A stretch of DNA of 64,000 nucleotides from Halobacteriovorax sp. (GCA_002720865.1 PBIO01000030.1:62001-126000); one strand, 5' to 3'; shown: positions 18,300 to 27,261, numbered from the stretch's first letter. Notes: generated from the sequence alone by a model not told the origin. A program made the numbers and translations.

Positions 18300-19640
18300 T
18301 TATTTAAAGTACATTTCAACAAAAGGCTTAAGTTCAAACTTCGCTAACCATGGAACTTCAACCCCACCTTTAAATCTTGTACGAACACGAATTGTATTTA
18401 ATCCCCAGTTCTTTTTAAAGAGGGCCTTTTCAAAGCTCTTTGAAGTCTTATTAAACTCAGTATTTGTATAAGCAATCTCAAGAGACGGCGCTCCTTTAAT
18501 TGTCACAACTCCAGACTTACCTTTTAGAGAAAAAGCATAAAGGGTCTTAAGAACTTGAACTCCCCATTCTGACTTTTCATTAGTTTTAATTTTTTCGCCA
18601 AAGTAGTGTCCAAATCTAATCGCTTTCTTAATTCCTTTTTTAATTTTTCTCTTTGAAAGTTTCACAATCTTTTTCTTCTTAAATGGCCAAATTTTGTCTT
18701 CCGTATCTACTACAAAGTTAATATCGCCATCTACTTCTTCAGAAGTTGCTTTATGAGAGATAGGTTTAAAGTAAACATATGCTGCAACTCCTTGAGAGCC
18801 CTTTGTAAAGCCAAGGTCTCCTTCTACTGAAGTAGCAACCCCAAGTCTAAACTCTTTAAGCTTGTACTTGTCGTGAAAACTTCCCTTATTTTCAGAGTAT
18901 TCTTCTTCCATAGCATCAACAAGAAGTGGTCCCATTTTTTCAAGTAACTCTCTCATTTGCTTTTGAACTTTGGAGGGAAGTTCTTTATTTGATAGTCCTT
19001 TTGAGGCAACAGGCTTGTACTCAAAACGAATTCTTAAGTCTCCACCAGCTTTGATGAAAAAACCTGTAACACTATTACTAAAACCAAAGTTTAGATCAAG
19101 TCTTAGCTTTGAAGCCTCAAATTTTGGATGATTTACTTCACTAGCTCCTTTAATAAGTTCTCTAAAGGTAGCTGTCTCTTTTTGAAGATGATTCTTAAAG
19201 CCTTCGGCTCCTTCAACAATCCCTTCTGACTCGAAGTTATTAGAAATTTCTTCTAAAGTGGTATCCCATTCTTCCTTAGTCATTGGTCCATCAATTTGAA
19301 TCAACCTAACTCCATCCTCAGCTAGCTCTTTCGCCCCTGATTTTTTAGCCCAGTTAAGTTCAATAGATTTTGTTCCTCCCCATGACTTTAAGCCAATCTT
19401 TCCAGATAGACCTAGGGCCAAGACAGTTTTAAGACCTGAAAACTTCCAACCAAAAGCTTTATTAGCATCTTCACTTTCTAGAGCTTCTACTTGAGAAGTC
19501 GTAATCGCATCTATTGTATTTTGAAGCTCAACCTCATTTCCTAAGTTTTTATTATTCCCTTCTAGGTCGTACCACTCAGGAGAAAGAGAAGCGCTAGCAT
19601 TAATGCTTAGGAACATAATTATGATGGTAAATAATTTCAT
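18300..19640 (-). CDS. Secreted protein of unknown function, beta-rich C-terminal half
   Basis: No family recognised. The product has 446 residues with a signal peptide to about residue 17 (FTIIIMFLSINASASL). The rest is a mix of amphipathic helices and, after about residue 195, strands typical of a barrel or large sheet (LDLNFGFSNSVTGFFIKAGGDLRIRFEYKP; VRTRFKGGVEVPWLAKFELKPFVEMYFK). A C-terminal aromatic pattern ends in FK rather than F. The start codon overlaps the stop of the 109-residue gene as TAATG, so the two are translationally coupled and probably act together in the envelope. Confidence 0.75.
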   Translation of the reverse strand: MKLFTIIIMFLSINASASLSPEWYDLEGNNKNLGNEVELQNTIDAITTSQVEALESEDANKAFGWKFSGLKTVLALGLSGKIGLKSWGGTKSIELNWAKKSGAKELAEDGVRLIQIDGPMTKEEWDTTLEEISNNFESEGIVEGAEGFKNHLQKETATFRELIKGASEVNHPKFEASKLRLDLNFGFSNSVTGFFIKAGGDLRIRFEYKPVASKGLSNKELPSKVQKQMRELLEKMGPLLVDAMEEEYSENKGSFHDKYKLKEFRLGVATSVEGDLGFTKGSQGVAAYVYFKPISHKATSEEVDGDINFVVDTEDKIWPFKKKKIVKLSKRKIKKGIKKAIRFGHYFGEKIKTNEKSEWGVQVLKTLYAFSLKGKSGVVTIKGAPSLEIAYTNTEFNKTSKSFEKALFKKNWGLNTIRVRTRFKGGVEVPWLAKFELKPFVEMYFK

Positions 19641-19969
19641 TATTTACTCCTCTTAAATTTAAAAGTTACAGTCGGCTCAACACTTGCTTTTACTGTGTCC
19701 CCAAGTCCAACTTCTGCTTTAAAGCCAAGTCCCATATCAATTTGCTTTAAACTTCGGCCCGCCTGACTTTCAGTTTTAGGTAATTGATCTGATGAAACCA
19801 TTTCAGAAGTAGCGTTAGCGGCCTTTTTCATCCAACCTTTAAATTCCGCCTGAGTTACGGCCTCTTCAACAACTTCACCTTCACCATTCATCCCAATAAC
19901 AGGAATCTCAGTGGCCAGAAGTGGACTGCTAAGAAGCGATAAGGCGATTAATCCCTTAAGTACATTCAT
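19640..19969 (-). CDS. Small secreted protein coupled to the 446-residue gene
   Basis: The product has 109 residues with a signal peptide to about residue 19 (MNVLKGLIALSLLSSPLLA). The mature chain has a helical middle (FKGWMKKAANATSEMV) and an alternating C-terminal end (IDMGLGFKAEVGLGDTVKASVEPTVTFKFKRSK) like three beta strands. That pattern resembles parts of its 446-residue partner, so a common ancestry of the strands is possible. No known family. The TAATG overlap with the next gene suggests joint synthesis. Confidence 0.65.
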   Translation of the reverse strand: MNVLKGLIALSLLSSPLLATEIPVIGMNGEGEVVEEAVTQAEFKGWMKKAANATSEMVSSDQLPKTESQAGRSLKQIDMGLGFKAEVGLGDTVKASVEPTVTFKFKRSK

Positions 19970-20112
19970 GTTTCACCCATGTTTGATAGATAATTCAAAA
20001 GTTTGATACGCCAAACTAGTTATAATTACAATAAAAATTTGAAACAAGTACTTCGTACCCCGAAATTTGCGAAAACATCAGTTCAGAATTAATGAGAAAT
20101 GTTTAGGAAATG

Positions 20113-20625
20113 TTAGTGACGAGTCATTTGGCAAAACATTATATGCTCTACGCCCCAAACCCCAATTAAGTTAATCAAACCGTCTTTTTGGCTAAAATAA
20201 TAACGCCAAAGAGGTATTTGATCTGGGTTCAGATCAACATAAAAACCGGTATCTTTTTTAGTAACAAGATACTTTTCTTCATATTTTATTTTAAATCTCT
20301 CACGCGCCGAGTCTATATCTAAGTCCCTATAAGGATTATCTGGGGCAAAAAAATAAAAGCTACCACCGAAGTATAGCTTATCATTCTTATCCACTAGGAT
20401 TCCCCCATAGTGGGCGTGATTGGGATTATACATGCGAGACTTATGGAAACATTCTCCAGAAAAAACACCAGGAAGCTCCATATCAGTAGAGCCCTCTTGA
20501 TATTCATTAAGAATGGATTTCATTTTAACAGTGCAGGAGTCTAGGCCACATACGCCATCTATATCTCCTGCAAAAATTTGAAAACTAAGACTAAAAAAAA
20601 CTACTGCTAAAAAATTTTTGATCAA
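20113..20625 (-). CDS. Secreted protein of unknown function
   Basis: The product has 170 residues. The start is TTG, overlapping the upstream stop as TTGA; the encoded signal peptide (MIKNFLAVVFFSLSFQIFAG) supports it and no ATG could give one. The mature part contains cysteines near residues 26, 31, 59 and 165, which could form two disulphides, and aromatic-rich strands (GGILVDKNDKLYFGGSFYFF). No family recognised. The overlap with the YiiX-like gene suggests it is a partner or accessory of that hydrolase (inference). Confidence 0.65.
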   Translation of the reverse strand: MIKNFLAVVFFSLSFQIFAGDIDGVCGLDSCTVKMKSILNEYQEGSTDMELPGVFSGECFHKSRMYNPNHAHYGGILVDKNDKLYFGGSFYFFAPDNPYRDLDIDSARERFKIKYEEKYLVTKKDTGFYVDLNPDQIPLWRYYFSQKDGLINLIGVWGVEHIMFCQMTRH

Positions 20626-22307
20626 AGACCTAACTCTCCTAGATCGGGGAATTCCCGTTCAACTGGAGCATTGTATATATTGTGCTTCCAAGTTGTCCCA
20701 CAGCTACGCCAAATTTTTTCGTCACGAACAATCTTACGGCAGTTTTTGACGGGTTTTTCAAAGTAAGGATATTCAGGAGTAGAGCGTTCTTCATTGAAGC
20801 GATAGCCCATATCCTTCCCCATATCTTTTAGGTCTTTTCTAACAAGATCGTCTCTTTCATAAGCGGCTACATAATAAACAAGCTTATTTGGAGTTTTTCC
20901 ATAAAGAAGAAGCTCTCCAACATTATCCGGAGATATTGTCGTTCTTCCGATATATTTTTCCGTAGGCCATGCCACATGACCAAATGACTGATAAAGAAGC
21001 TCAGAGCAAACTAGCTTATCCGTGGTTTCTACATCAAAATTAAAGTCATAAGTCTTACCAAGTTGACTTAGGGCCACATCATATATTTTTTCAATTTGCT
21101 TTTTATTTTTAGTAAGAATTTTTTTGTTTCTCATAATGGCAAATTCATCAACTTTCATAAAATCTTCGATACTTTTTAAATGAGTATCTGTTCTATCAGA
21201 TTCGATAATAGATTTTCCTTGTTCGATTAAATGCTGTACTGGTTTTATTCGTGGGTGATTCCAAAGACCATAGGCAATCAACTGCTCTTTAGTTCCAAGC
21301 CAAATGGCATTATGACCAAAATGACCAGGGATTAGGGTATCCGTCAAAATAAAGGGCGTTTTCTCCGTGATCATATCAAGGGGCTCAAGGTGAGCGTATA
21401 TCTCTTTATTTACTTCAGGTCTTTTATAGAGCCAACCTTTTCTCCATTTAATGGCTCCAGCAATATTCCCAACAAATCCTGAAATATGATGAAGAGAGAA
21501 GGTCCAAAAGTTTTTAAAGCCGTCTTTTCTATAGGCTTTCCTAAGCTCTTTTCTTAAATCCTTTACCGCTTTTTTATCACCGACAAAACTCTTTGCAGAA
21601 ATTGTCTCTACTTCCGCTTCAAATTTAGCAAATTGAGAGTTTCTATTTCTGTGACGACTTCTCCAAGTGGGAAAATTATCAAACCCTTCGGTAGCCTTAT
21701 TGAGCATCTTTTGATGTTTCTTTGCTAATAAGGAATGAATATATTTTTTAAGTTCCTTTCTTTTAATATTATAAGAGCTATCTTCCGCGTTTACGATTCT
21801 TCTAAATTTTTGATTCTTCATCCAATTTCGATAACCTAGTAGATAGTCATCGATCACACTTAATTGTATGGCAAACCAAAGCAGGTTTTCACGACTTTCT
21901 AGTTCATCAGTAGTTATTAAAGCCTCATCTAAGTCATCAATTTCATCTGGTGTAAATTTTGAAGAGAGACTTAACATTCTACTATTGAGATGAAGAAAAT
22001 ATTTTACTGACTTATGAATAATCGTCAGGTCCTGACCAATGATAGCCACTCCCCTATTAATTCGATCAATCACATCTACATTTAACTCTTCTGAAAAATT
22101 CCTAAGTCTTAATTGTAAATTTTTAATTTCTTTGTAGTTTTCAAAGGCCATTTCAAGGGTCTGTTCTTTTGAAAGCGACTTATTTTGATAGGAAAGATCT
22201 AGTGAACCTAGCTTCTGATCGATATCTCTAAATAGTAGATACGGATTTTCCGCCCCAAAACTATTTAAGCTAAAAACAAATAAAGTGATTAAAAATAGGC
22301 CTTTCAT
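20622..22307 (-). CDS. Secreted YiiX/YebB-like permuted NlpC/P60 hydrolase
   Basis: The product has 561 residues with a signal peptide to about residue 18. Residues about 20-300 are helical and unassigned. At about 315-490 lies a permuted papain-like core of the YiiX type: TLIPGHFGHNAIWLG supplies a His (residue 332) and KLVCSELLYQSFG supplies the nucleophile Cys (residue 434), in the His-before-Cys order typical of the circularly permuted group. Proteins of this group are thought to hydrolyse peptidoglycan or lipid amide bonds; the substrate here is unknown. GGGAC lies before the ATG. The TTG-started gene downstream overlaps by four bases. Confidence 0.72.
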   Translation of the reverse strand: MKGLFLITLFVFSLNSFGAENPYLLFRDIDQKLGSLDLSYQNKSLSKEQTLEMAFENYKEIKNLQLRLRNFSEELNVDVIDRINRGVAIIGQDLTIIHKSVKYFLHLNSRMLSLSSKFTPDEIDDLDEALITTDELESRENLLWFAIQLSVIDDYLLGYRNWMKNQKFRRIVNAEDSSYNIKRKELKKYIHSLLAKKHQKMLNKATEGFDNFPTWRSRHRNRNSQFAKFEAEVETISAKSFVGDKKAVKDLRKELRKAYRKDGFKNFWTFSLHHISGFVGNIAGAIKWRKGWLYKRPEVNKEIYAHLEPLDMITEKTPFILTDTLIPGHFGHNAIWLGTKEQLIAYGLWNHPRIKPVQHLIEQGKSIIESDRTDTHLKSIEDFMKVDEFAIMRNKKILTKNKKQIEKIYDVALSQLGKTYDFNFDVETTDKLVCSELLYQSFGHVAWPTEKYIGRTTISPDNVGELLLYGKTPNKLVYYVAAYERDDLVRKDLKDMGKDMGYRFNEERSTPEYPYFEKPVKNCRKIVRDEKIWRSCGTTWKHNIYNAPVEREFPDLGELGL

Positions 22308-22452
22308 ATATGTCCCTTTTTTACTTCTACATGTGTGAATTAGAATTTATCCACTATTGTGACAGATGGACAAGAGTTCTGAAAAGGCACCTGAGCGGCG
22401 CATCAAGACATTGAAATACCAAGCCTAGTAATTGTAAAAAATACTGATGCAA

Positions 22453-23295
22453 CTAGTCATTTAGAAGATATTTTTCCGGGTCCGCAAAACACATTTTAAA
22501 GTCCGCTGCCATCTTGGCCGCATGAACTCCATCAATAAGACGATGATCAAAAGTAACAGCTATGGGAAGGATAGGTCTGACCTCAACTTTTCCATCCACG
22601 GCCACGGGTTTTTCATTAGTGGCACCAACTGTAAGAAGAAGTGGAACTCTCGTGTAAGGGCATAGGGGTGCCCAGGCCACATCTATTCCTAATGATCCAA
22701 TATTTGTGATCATTACAGAGCCAAAAGGGTCACTAGGAATTCCTAAGAACTTAAGATTTAAATTAAGGCCGTACATAAGCCAAGAAGCGATATCTAGGTA
22801 GTACTTAACAAACCACCAAGGAAGAATCTTAAAGACATCCATATTCTTCTTCATCTCCTTGTCTTTACCTGTCCTAATATTTGAAGCTTTTTCCTTAAGA
22901 CATTTAGCTATTCCTGAGGTTGTTAAGTTTTCAGCTTCGTGAATAACAGCACCACTTAAAGTCGCTTTTTTTACCTTATCTTCTCCCTCTCCGGGAATAT
23001 TCACTTGATAAAAAAGGGAAACATTTTCTCGAAGATAAATTCTACTCCCTCTAATCATTCCATTGATTTCAGGTCTTCTTTTCATGCAAAAAGCCACGGC
23101 CCTACCAACGAGATGAGCCGGAGTAATTTTCACATCGTGTTTTTCACAGTAAGCCGGAAGCACTTCTAAAGTTTTGGACATATCGATTTCAATAAACCCG
23201 TAAACTGAAGGATCTTTGGCAGTCTTCCATGTACCCATGGCAACTTTTCTAAAGGGTGAGACATCTGTAACTTTTTTTAACTTAACAACGCCCAT
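22453..23295 (-). CDS. 2-oxoacid dehydrogenase E2-like acyltransferase lacking a lipoyl domain
   Basis: The product has 280 residues that correspond only to the catalytic domain of dihydrolipoamide acyltransferases. The active-site block VTFDHRLIDG at 247-256 keeps the HxxxD residues (His251, Asp255), and GSVMITNIGSLG and VPLLLTVGA match the trimer-forming core. No lipoyl or E1/E3-binding domain is present upstream (the ATG has AAGGAG and an Lrp-type gene precedes it), so it cannot act as a classic E2 alone. It may transfer an acyl group from another carrier, or act like chloramphenicol acetyltransferase, its fold relative. It is in an operon with the Lrp/AsnC gene, 12 bases apart. Confidence 0.82.
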   Translation of the reverse strand: MGVVKLKKVTDVSPFRKVAMGTWKTAKDPSVYGFIEIDMSKTLEVLPAYCEKHDVKITPAHLVGRAVAFCMKRRPEINGMIRGSRIYLRENVSLFYQVNIPGEGEDKVKKATLSGAVIHEAENLTTSGIAKCLKEKASNIRTGKDKEMKKNMDVFKILPWWFVKYYLDIASWLMYGLNLNLKFLGIPSDPFGSVMITNIGSLGIDVAWAPLCPYTRVPLLLTVGATNEKPVAVDGKVEVRPILPIAVTFDHRLIDGVHAAKMAADFKMCFADPEKYLLND

Positions 23296-23307
23296 GCTGC
23301 TTACTCC

Positions 23308-23793
23308 TTAGGCTCTAGGGATTTCAGGATCTCTTGATATTGGGTTATCTAAAGAGATAAGAGTTTCAGTAGACTGAATCTCTGGAATTGCCTGAAGTCT
23401 TTCTATAAGGAAAAGATGAAGCTCTTTGGTATTTTTCGCAAGTACTTTTACGAACATACTATAATTTCCCGTAGTGTAATGAACTTCAACTATTTCAGGT
23501 AGTGCATCTAACTTATCAAGAACTGTTTTATAGTCACCTGCACTTCGAAGATTTATTCCCACAAAAGCGCCCACCTCTAGCCCAAGTCTTGAAAAATCCA
23601 CCTTCAGCTTTGATCCGGTAATAATCCCGGCCTCTTTCATTTTATTCACTCGAACATGAATGGTTCCACCTGACACAATAAGGTCCCTGGCGATCTCTTG
23701 AAATGACGTTCTTGAGTCCTCGATCAATCTCTTAAGAATCTCTCTATCAACATCATCCAATTCATAATCATCAATTTTTACGACTTCAGGCAT
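23308..23793 (-). CDS. Lrp/AsnC family transcriptional regulator
   Basis: Protein of 161 residues: a winged HTH at about 12-70 (LDDVDREILKRLIEDSRTSFQEIARDLIVSGGTIHVRVNKM) and a RAM/AsnC ligand-binding domain at about 75-150 (GAFVGINLRSAGDYKTVLDKL; EIVEVHYTTGNYSMFVKVLAKN). Such proteins form octamers and answer to amino acids. It sits between trpS and the E2-like gene, 68 bases after trpS, with AGGAG before the ATG. A plausible target is its own operon, but no operator is evident. Confidence 0.93.
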   Translation of the reverse strand: MPEVVKIDDYELDDVDREILKRLIEDSRTSFQEIARDLIVSGGTIHVRVNKMKEAGIITGSKLKVDFSRLGLEVGAFVGINLRSAGDYKTVLDKLDALPEIVEVHYTTGNYSMFVKVLAKNTKELHLFLIERLQAIPEIQSTETLISLDNPISRDPEIPRA

Positions 23794-23861
23794 ATAAAAC
23801 TCCTAATCTTTATAAGATTTTAATACGAATTCTGTAATTTATCGGTATTTATTTTGAAAAT

Positions 23862-24860
23862 CTAAAAGCCGCGAGGAAGAAGACCAATCTTTTCATAAAC
23901 CTCGGCGAGGGTTTTACCTGCTCTTTCTTTAGCTTTAAGGGCACTCTTCTTTAGTAAATCGTTCAAGTAATCTTGATTCTTCATGAGGTCGTCGTATTTT
24001 TCATGAACAGGCTTTAATGTGTCACAGACAAGATCTGCTAGACCCACTTTTAAATGACCGTACATTTTTCCTTCAAACTCTTTTTCAATCTGCTCATAAC
24101 TCATTCCTGACAAAGCTGAATAAATAGTCATGAGATTGGCGATTCCAGGCTTTTCTTCATCGTATTTAATCACTTCACCAGAGTCCGTAACCGCCCCTTT
24201 AATTTTCTTTTGGATCTTTTTTGGATCATCGATTATTGAAACATAGTTCTTAGGATTATCATCCGATTTACTCATTTTCTTAGTTGGGTCCTGAAGAGAC
24301 ATGATTCTCGCTCCAACGCTCCCGATATAAGGCTCTGGCATGACGAATGTTTCACCATATCGATGATGAAACATATCCACTAAATCCCTACATAATTCTA
24401 AATGTTGTTTTTGATCTTCACCAACTGGAATGACATCTGCTTTATAGAGAAGAATATCTGCGGCCATTAAAACAGGATAAGAATAAAGTCCTGCATTGAT
24501 ATTCTTAGTGTTTGATGACTTATCTTTAAACTGAGTCATGCGGTTTAAGTGCCCCATGGGAGTGAAACAATTGAGAACCCATGCGAGTTCTGCATGTTCA
24601 CTAACCTGCGATTGCATAAAAATAGTATTTTTCTCTGGATCTAAACCTAAAGCTAAGTACTGTGCAAAAAAGCTCATACCTCTTTCACGTAATTCTTTAG
24701 GGTCTTGAAAAACTGTTAGAGCATGTAGATCAGCGACCATATAAAAACAATTGTACTCTTCTTGAAGTTTCTTCCAGTTATTGATTGCCCCAATATAATT
24801 CCCTAAAGTGAGGTTTCCGGTAACTGTTGATCCTGAAAGTATTGTTTTTTTATCCGTCAT
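23862..24860 (-). CDS. trpS: Tryptophan--tRNA ligase
   Basis: Class Ic aminoacyl-tRNA synthetase of 332 residues that charges tRNA-Trp. The HIGH-equivalent is TGNLTLGNY near residue 14, the tryptophan-binding MVADLHALT follows near 41, and the KMSKS loop is intact as KKMSKSDDNPKNY near 193. Length is normal for the bacterial enzyme. Its ATG lies only 20 bases after a terminator hairpin that ends the initiator tRNA gene, and only a weak TTAGG ribosome site is seen, so expression probably depends on read-through or on a promoter overlapping the hairpin. Confidence 0.97.
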   Translation of the reverse strand: MTDKKTILSGSTVTGNLTLGNYIGAINNWKKLQEEYNCFYMVADLHALTVFQDPKELRERGMSFFAQYLALGLDPEKNTIFMQSQVSEHAELAWVLNCFTPMGHLNRMTQFKDKSSNTKNINAGLYSYPVLMAADILLYKADVIPVGEDQKQHLELCRDLVDMFHHRYGETFVMPEPYIGSVGARIMSLQDPTKKMSKSDDNPKNYVSIIDDPKKIQKKIKGAVTDSGEVIKYDEEKPGIANLMTIYSALSGMSYEQIEKEFEGKMYGHLKVGLADLVCDTLKPVHEKYDDLMKNQDYLNDLLKKSALKAKERAGKTLAEVYEKIGLLPRGF

Positions 24861-24880
24861 TGCCTAACTACTTTACCAAC

Positions 24881-24910
24881 AAAAACGGCCCCTTGCGGAG
24901 CCGTTTTTTT
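24881..24910 (-). terminator. Hairpin between the initiator tRNA gene and trpS
   Basis: On the minus strand AAAACGGC pairs with GCCGTTTT around a GC-rich loop and is followed by T-rich bases (24885-24880). It lies 11 bases after the tRNA 3' end and 20 bases before the trpS ATG. The symmetric A/T flanks would also let it work on the plus strand. Confidence 0.85.
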
Positions 24911-24920
24911 ATAAAAAATT

Positions 24921-24997
<77 letters not shown>

Positions 24998-25032
24998 TCA
25001 AACTGTTGATTTCACATTGTGTCTGGACGAGG

Positions 25033-25061
25033 ATAATAGAATAACAATTCTTCTTTGTCCA
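25033..25061 (-). promoter_or_regulatory. Promoter of the initiator tRNA gene
   Basis: On the minus strand TGGACA (25061-25056), a 17-base spacer and TATTAT (25038-25033). The start would fall about 30 bases before the mature tRNA 5' end. Confidence 0.75.
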
Positions 25062-25163
25062 CTATTTACCATCCTCCAGCACTCCAGCTTAAAACCCTAA
25101 AATAAAGCGATTCTACGCCGATAAGCTATTGTTGTTAGAAGCAAGAAAGTAAGGACGACTATT

Positions 25164-25481
25164 ATGGCAAACATTCAAATGCAAAAAAAGAAACTGAATA
25201 TCGAAATCGACACGAATGGTCTAACCGATGCACAAGTAAGGTTGATTCGTTCTCTCAACGCCATGCTTACTCATGTTTTACTCACTGATGAAGAGAGTGA
25301 ATTTTTTGATGGAAGCGCTGAGTTTATGAGAATGTGCGCAGCACTTATTAAGCAAAGTCATTTTACAGAAAAGCTTTTAGCAGAAGAAAATATTCCTTAC
25401 GCCGACCAGGCTCTAGAGTTTGCTGTTGATGTTTTAAGTGAACATATGACTTTAAGTAAGGTCGTTCAGTACGATAATTAA
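25164..25481 (+). CDS. Small protein of unknown function
   Basis: Acidic 105-residue product, entirely helical by appearance (DAQVRLIRSLNAMLTHVLLTDEESEFFDGSAEFMRMCAALIKQ), with no signal peptide or membrane helix. No family recognised. AAGGA precedes the ATG by about eight bases and codon use matches the neighbours, so I accept it as real. It is divergent from the initiator tRNA and ends against a convergent lipoprotein gene, with an AT-rich palindrome in the 22 bases between. Confidence 0.75.
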   Translation: MANIQMQKKKLNIEIDTNGLTDAQVRLIRSLNAMLTHVLLTDEESEFFDGSAEFMRMCAALIKQSHFTEKLLAEENIPYADQALEFAVDVLSEHMTLSKVVQYDN

Positions 25482-25503
25482 TTTTTAGAAAAATTTAAAT
25501 ATA

Positions 25504-26133
25504 CTAATAGCCCATGTCTCTGACCTGGGCTTTTTTTTGCTCTTCAGTTAAAGAGTCAAACCCATAGGCACAATGTAGATCACCTATGTACTCTGGGACA
25601 AGCTCATCACCGAAAAGTTTATGAGGCCTATAAATAGTCACCTTAGATGAATAAAATAAAAGATCATCCACTCTTTCTAAAGTTGTAAGATATTCAAGAT
25701 AGACCTTCCTACTTCCCTCCATTCTAATAGTCTTTCTTGACTGGGTTATTCGATTTTCCGATCTCGTCGCCCTTAGATCTTCTTCGGCAATCCAATTTAG
25801 TGGGGGCTGTCCATCGATAAAGAAAATATTATCGTAAAAATATTGACCCTTTTCTCTAAAAGTTAAGGCCAATCCCTCAAATTCATTTGTTTGTACAAAG
25901 AGAGAATCTCTTGGACAGGATTTGATTAACACAAGATCTCCTGTGCCTCTCTCAATATTGGCACCAACAAATCTATAGCGACCTACAAACCTTAGTCTAG
26001 GGTCTGGAGGTTGCTTTTTAATTTTAGGTTGTTTGGTTAAGTCTTTCTTTACACCTTGTATAACGACTTCATTCCAGGAGAAGTTGGAGCAAGAAAAAAG
26101 AAATAATAGGGACGTAAGAACAAGTTTTAACAT
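25504..26133 (-). CDS. Lipoprotein of unknown function
   Basis: The product has 209 residues with a lipobox LFLFSC, acylated Cys near residue 15, so it should be anchored to a membrane by Lgt and Lsp. The mature chain is rich in aromatic beta strands and charged loops (RLRFVGRYRFVGANIERGTGDLVLIKSC; VYLEYLTTLERVDDLLFYSSKVTIYRPH). No family recognised. It is the last gene of the M50-scpA-scpB-rluB run, 19 bases after rluB. The ribosome site is unclear: AGGG touches the ATG, so the exact start could be wrong by a few codons. Confidence 0.7.
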   Translation of the reverse strand: MLKLVLTSLLFLFSCSNFSWNEVVIQGVKKDLTKQPKIKKQPPDPRLRFVGRYRFVGANIERGTGDLVLIKSCPRDSLFVQTNEFEGLALTFREKGQYFYDNIFFIDGQPPLNWIAEEDLRATRSENRITQSRKTIRMEGSRKVYLEYLTTLERVDDLLFYSSKVTIYRPHKLFGDELVPEYIGDLHCAYGFDSLTEEQKKAQVRDMGY

Positions 26134-26152
26134 CCCTAAAATTATAACATAT

Positions 26153-27178
26153 CTAACCGATTTGTACGTGAGCGTGTTTCTTAGCAGCTTCTTTTTTGGC
26201 CACTCTAAGTGCTTTTTTCAGCTTACGGGCCTGGTGGGCCTCTTCTTTTGCTGCAAACTCTTCTTCATATGCTTTTTTACGAGCAAGTTTTTTAGTTTCC
26301 TTAATCGCTTTTAATGAATCGTAATAAGACTCTTTTCTAAATTTATGGAAAGTATGATCATCAGCAGAAGTTCCACCTTGTGATCCTTTCTTTGAAATAC
26401 TGATACTTCTTTTTGGTGAACGATATTCCTTCGCTCCTGGCAGTGGTAAACCATTCTCATTAATACCAATCAATTTTAGAAGTTCTTTTTTTGTAGAAAT
26501 AATATATGAACCTGGAGCAATTCCATCAATAGGAAGTCCACCAATAGCAACTCGTTTTAGCTTATCTACTGTCAGACCTGCCCCTTCACAAATTCTTCGA
26601 ATTTCACGGTTCTTTCCATCTTCAATTCTAAACTCTAACCATGTTTTAGTTGGTAGCTGTTTAATTACTCGCACAGATTTTGGCTTTAAGAATCCTTCAC
26701 TAGTTTGAACCCCATCCCTCATCGTCTTAAGATGGGCCTGTGAAATTGCACCAAAAACTTTTACTTCATAAGTTTTTTCAATATTAGTGCTTGGGTGAAT
26801 AACGGTGTTAGCGAATTCTCCGTCATTCGTAAGAATTAAAAGTCCCTCTGAAAGATAATCAAGCCTACCCACTGGGTAGATTCTTTCAGAAAATTCTTTA
26901 ACTAAATCCATTATCGTTTTACGTCCCTCAGGATCAAAAAGAGTTGTCATATAACCACGTGGCTTATGTAAAACGATATAAAGCTTATCAACTTTATTAT
27001 CTATGGCCTGCCCATCAACAAAGACCGCATCGATAGTGGGATCAATTTTTGTTCCCATTTCAGTGATTAAACGATCGTTAACCTTTACTCTCCCTTGAAG
27101 GATTAAGGTTTCAGCTTTACGACGGCTTGTGATTCCACAGTCGGCAATAAACTTTTGTAAACGTACTGGTTTGTTCAT
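26153..27178 (-). CDS. rluB: 23S rRNA pseudouridine synthase, RluB/RsuA type
   Basis: Pseudouridine synthase of 341 residues. An S4 RNA-binding domain at about 4-62 (RLQKFIADCGITSRRKAETLI) precedes the catalytic domain, whose Asp is residue 107 in VGRLDYLSEGLLILTNDG; LEFRIEDGKNREIRRICE near 190 is also typical. After about residue 240 a very basic Lys/Ala/Glu-rich tail of 100 residues follows. The ATG at 27178 is chosen because GGAG lies six bases upstream; an in-frame TTG at 27190 overlaps that site. It follows scpB, as in many genomes. Confidence 0.92.
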   Translation of the reverse strand: MNKPVRLQKFIADCGITSRRKAETLILQGRVKVNDRLITEMGTKIDPTIDAVFVDGQAIDNKVDKLYIVLHKPRGYMTTLFDPEGRKTIMDLVKEFSERIYPVGRLDYLSEGLLILTNDGEFANTVIHPSTNIEKTYEVKVFGAISQAHLKTMRDGVQTSEGFLKPKSVRVIKQLPTKTWLEFRIEDGKNREIRRICEGAGLTVDKLKRVAIGGLPIDGIAPGSYIISTKKELLKLIGINENGLPLPGAKEYRSPKRSISISKKGSQGGTSADDHTFHKFRKESYYDSLKAIKETKKLARKKAYEEEFAAKEEAHQARKLKKALRVAKKEAAKKHAHVQIG

Positions 27179-27261
27179 TTTGATCTCCAATCTGCCTCAC
27201 GGCTGTTTAAGAGTTATTTAGATATAACTGGGGGCGAATTTAGGACGCCCCCTGCGATATG

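Noticed and set aside
20113-22307. Frameshift between the YiiX-like gene and the next secreted gene
   Set aside because: The second frame begins with a proper signal peptide at the TTG; a mid-protein signal peptide would make no sense.
27179-27190. TTG start of rluB four codons upstream
   Set aside because: The TTG lies in the Shine-Dalgarno sequence of the ATG at 27178.
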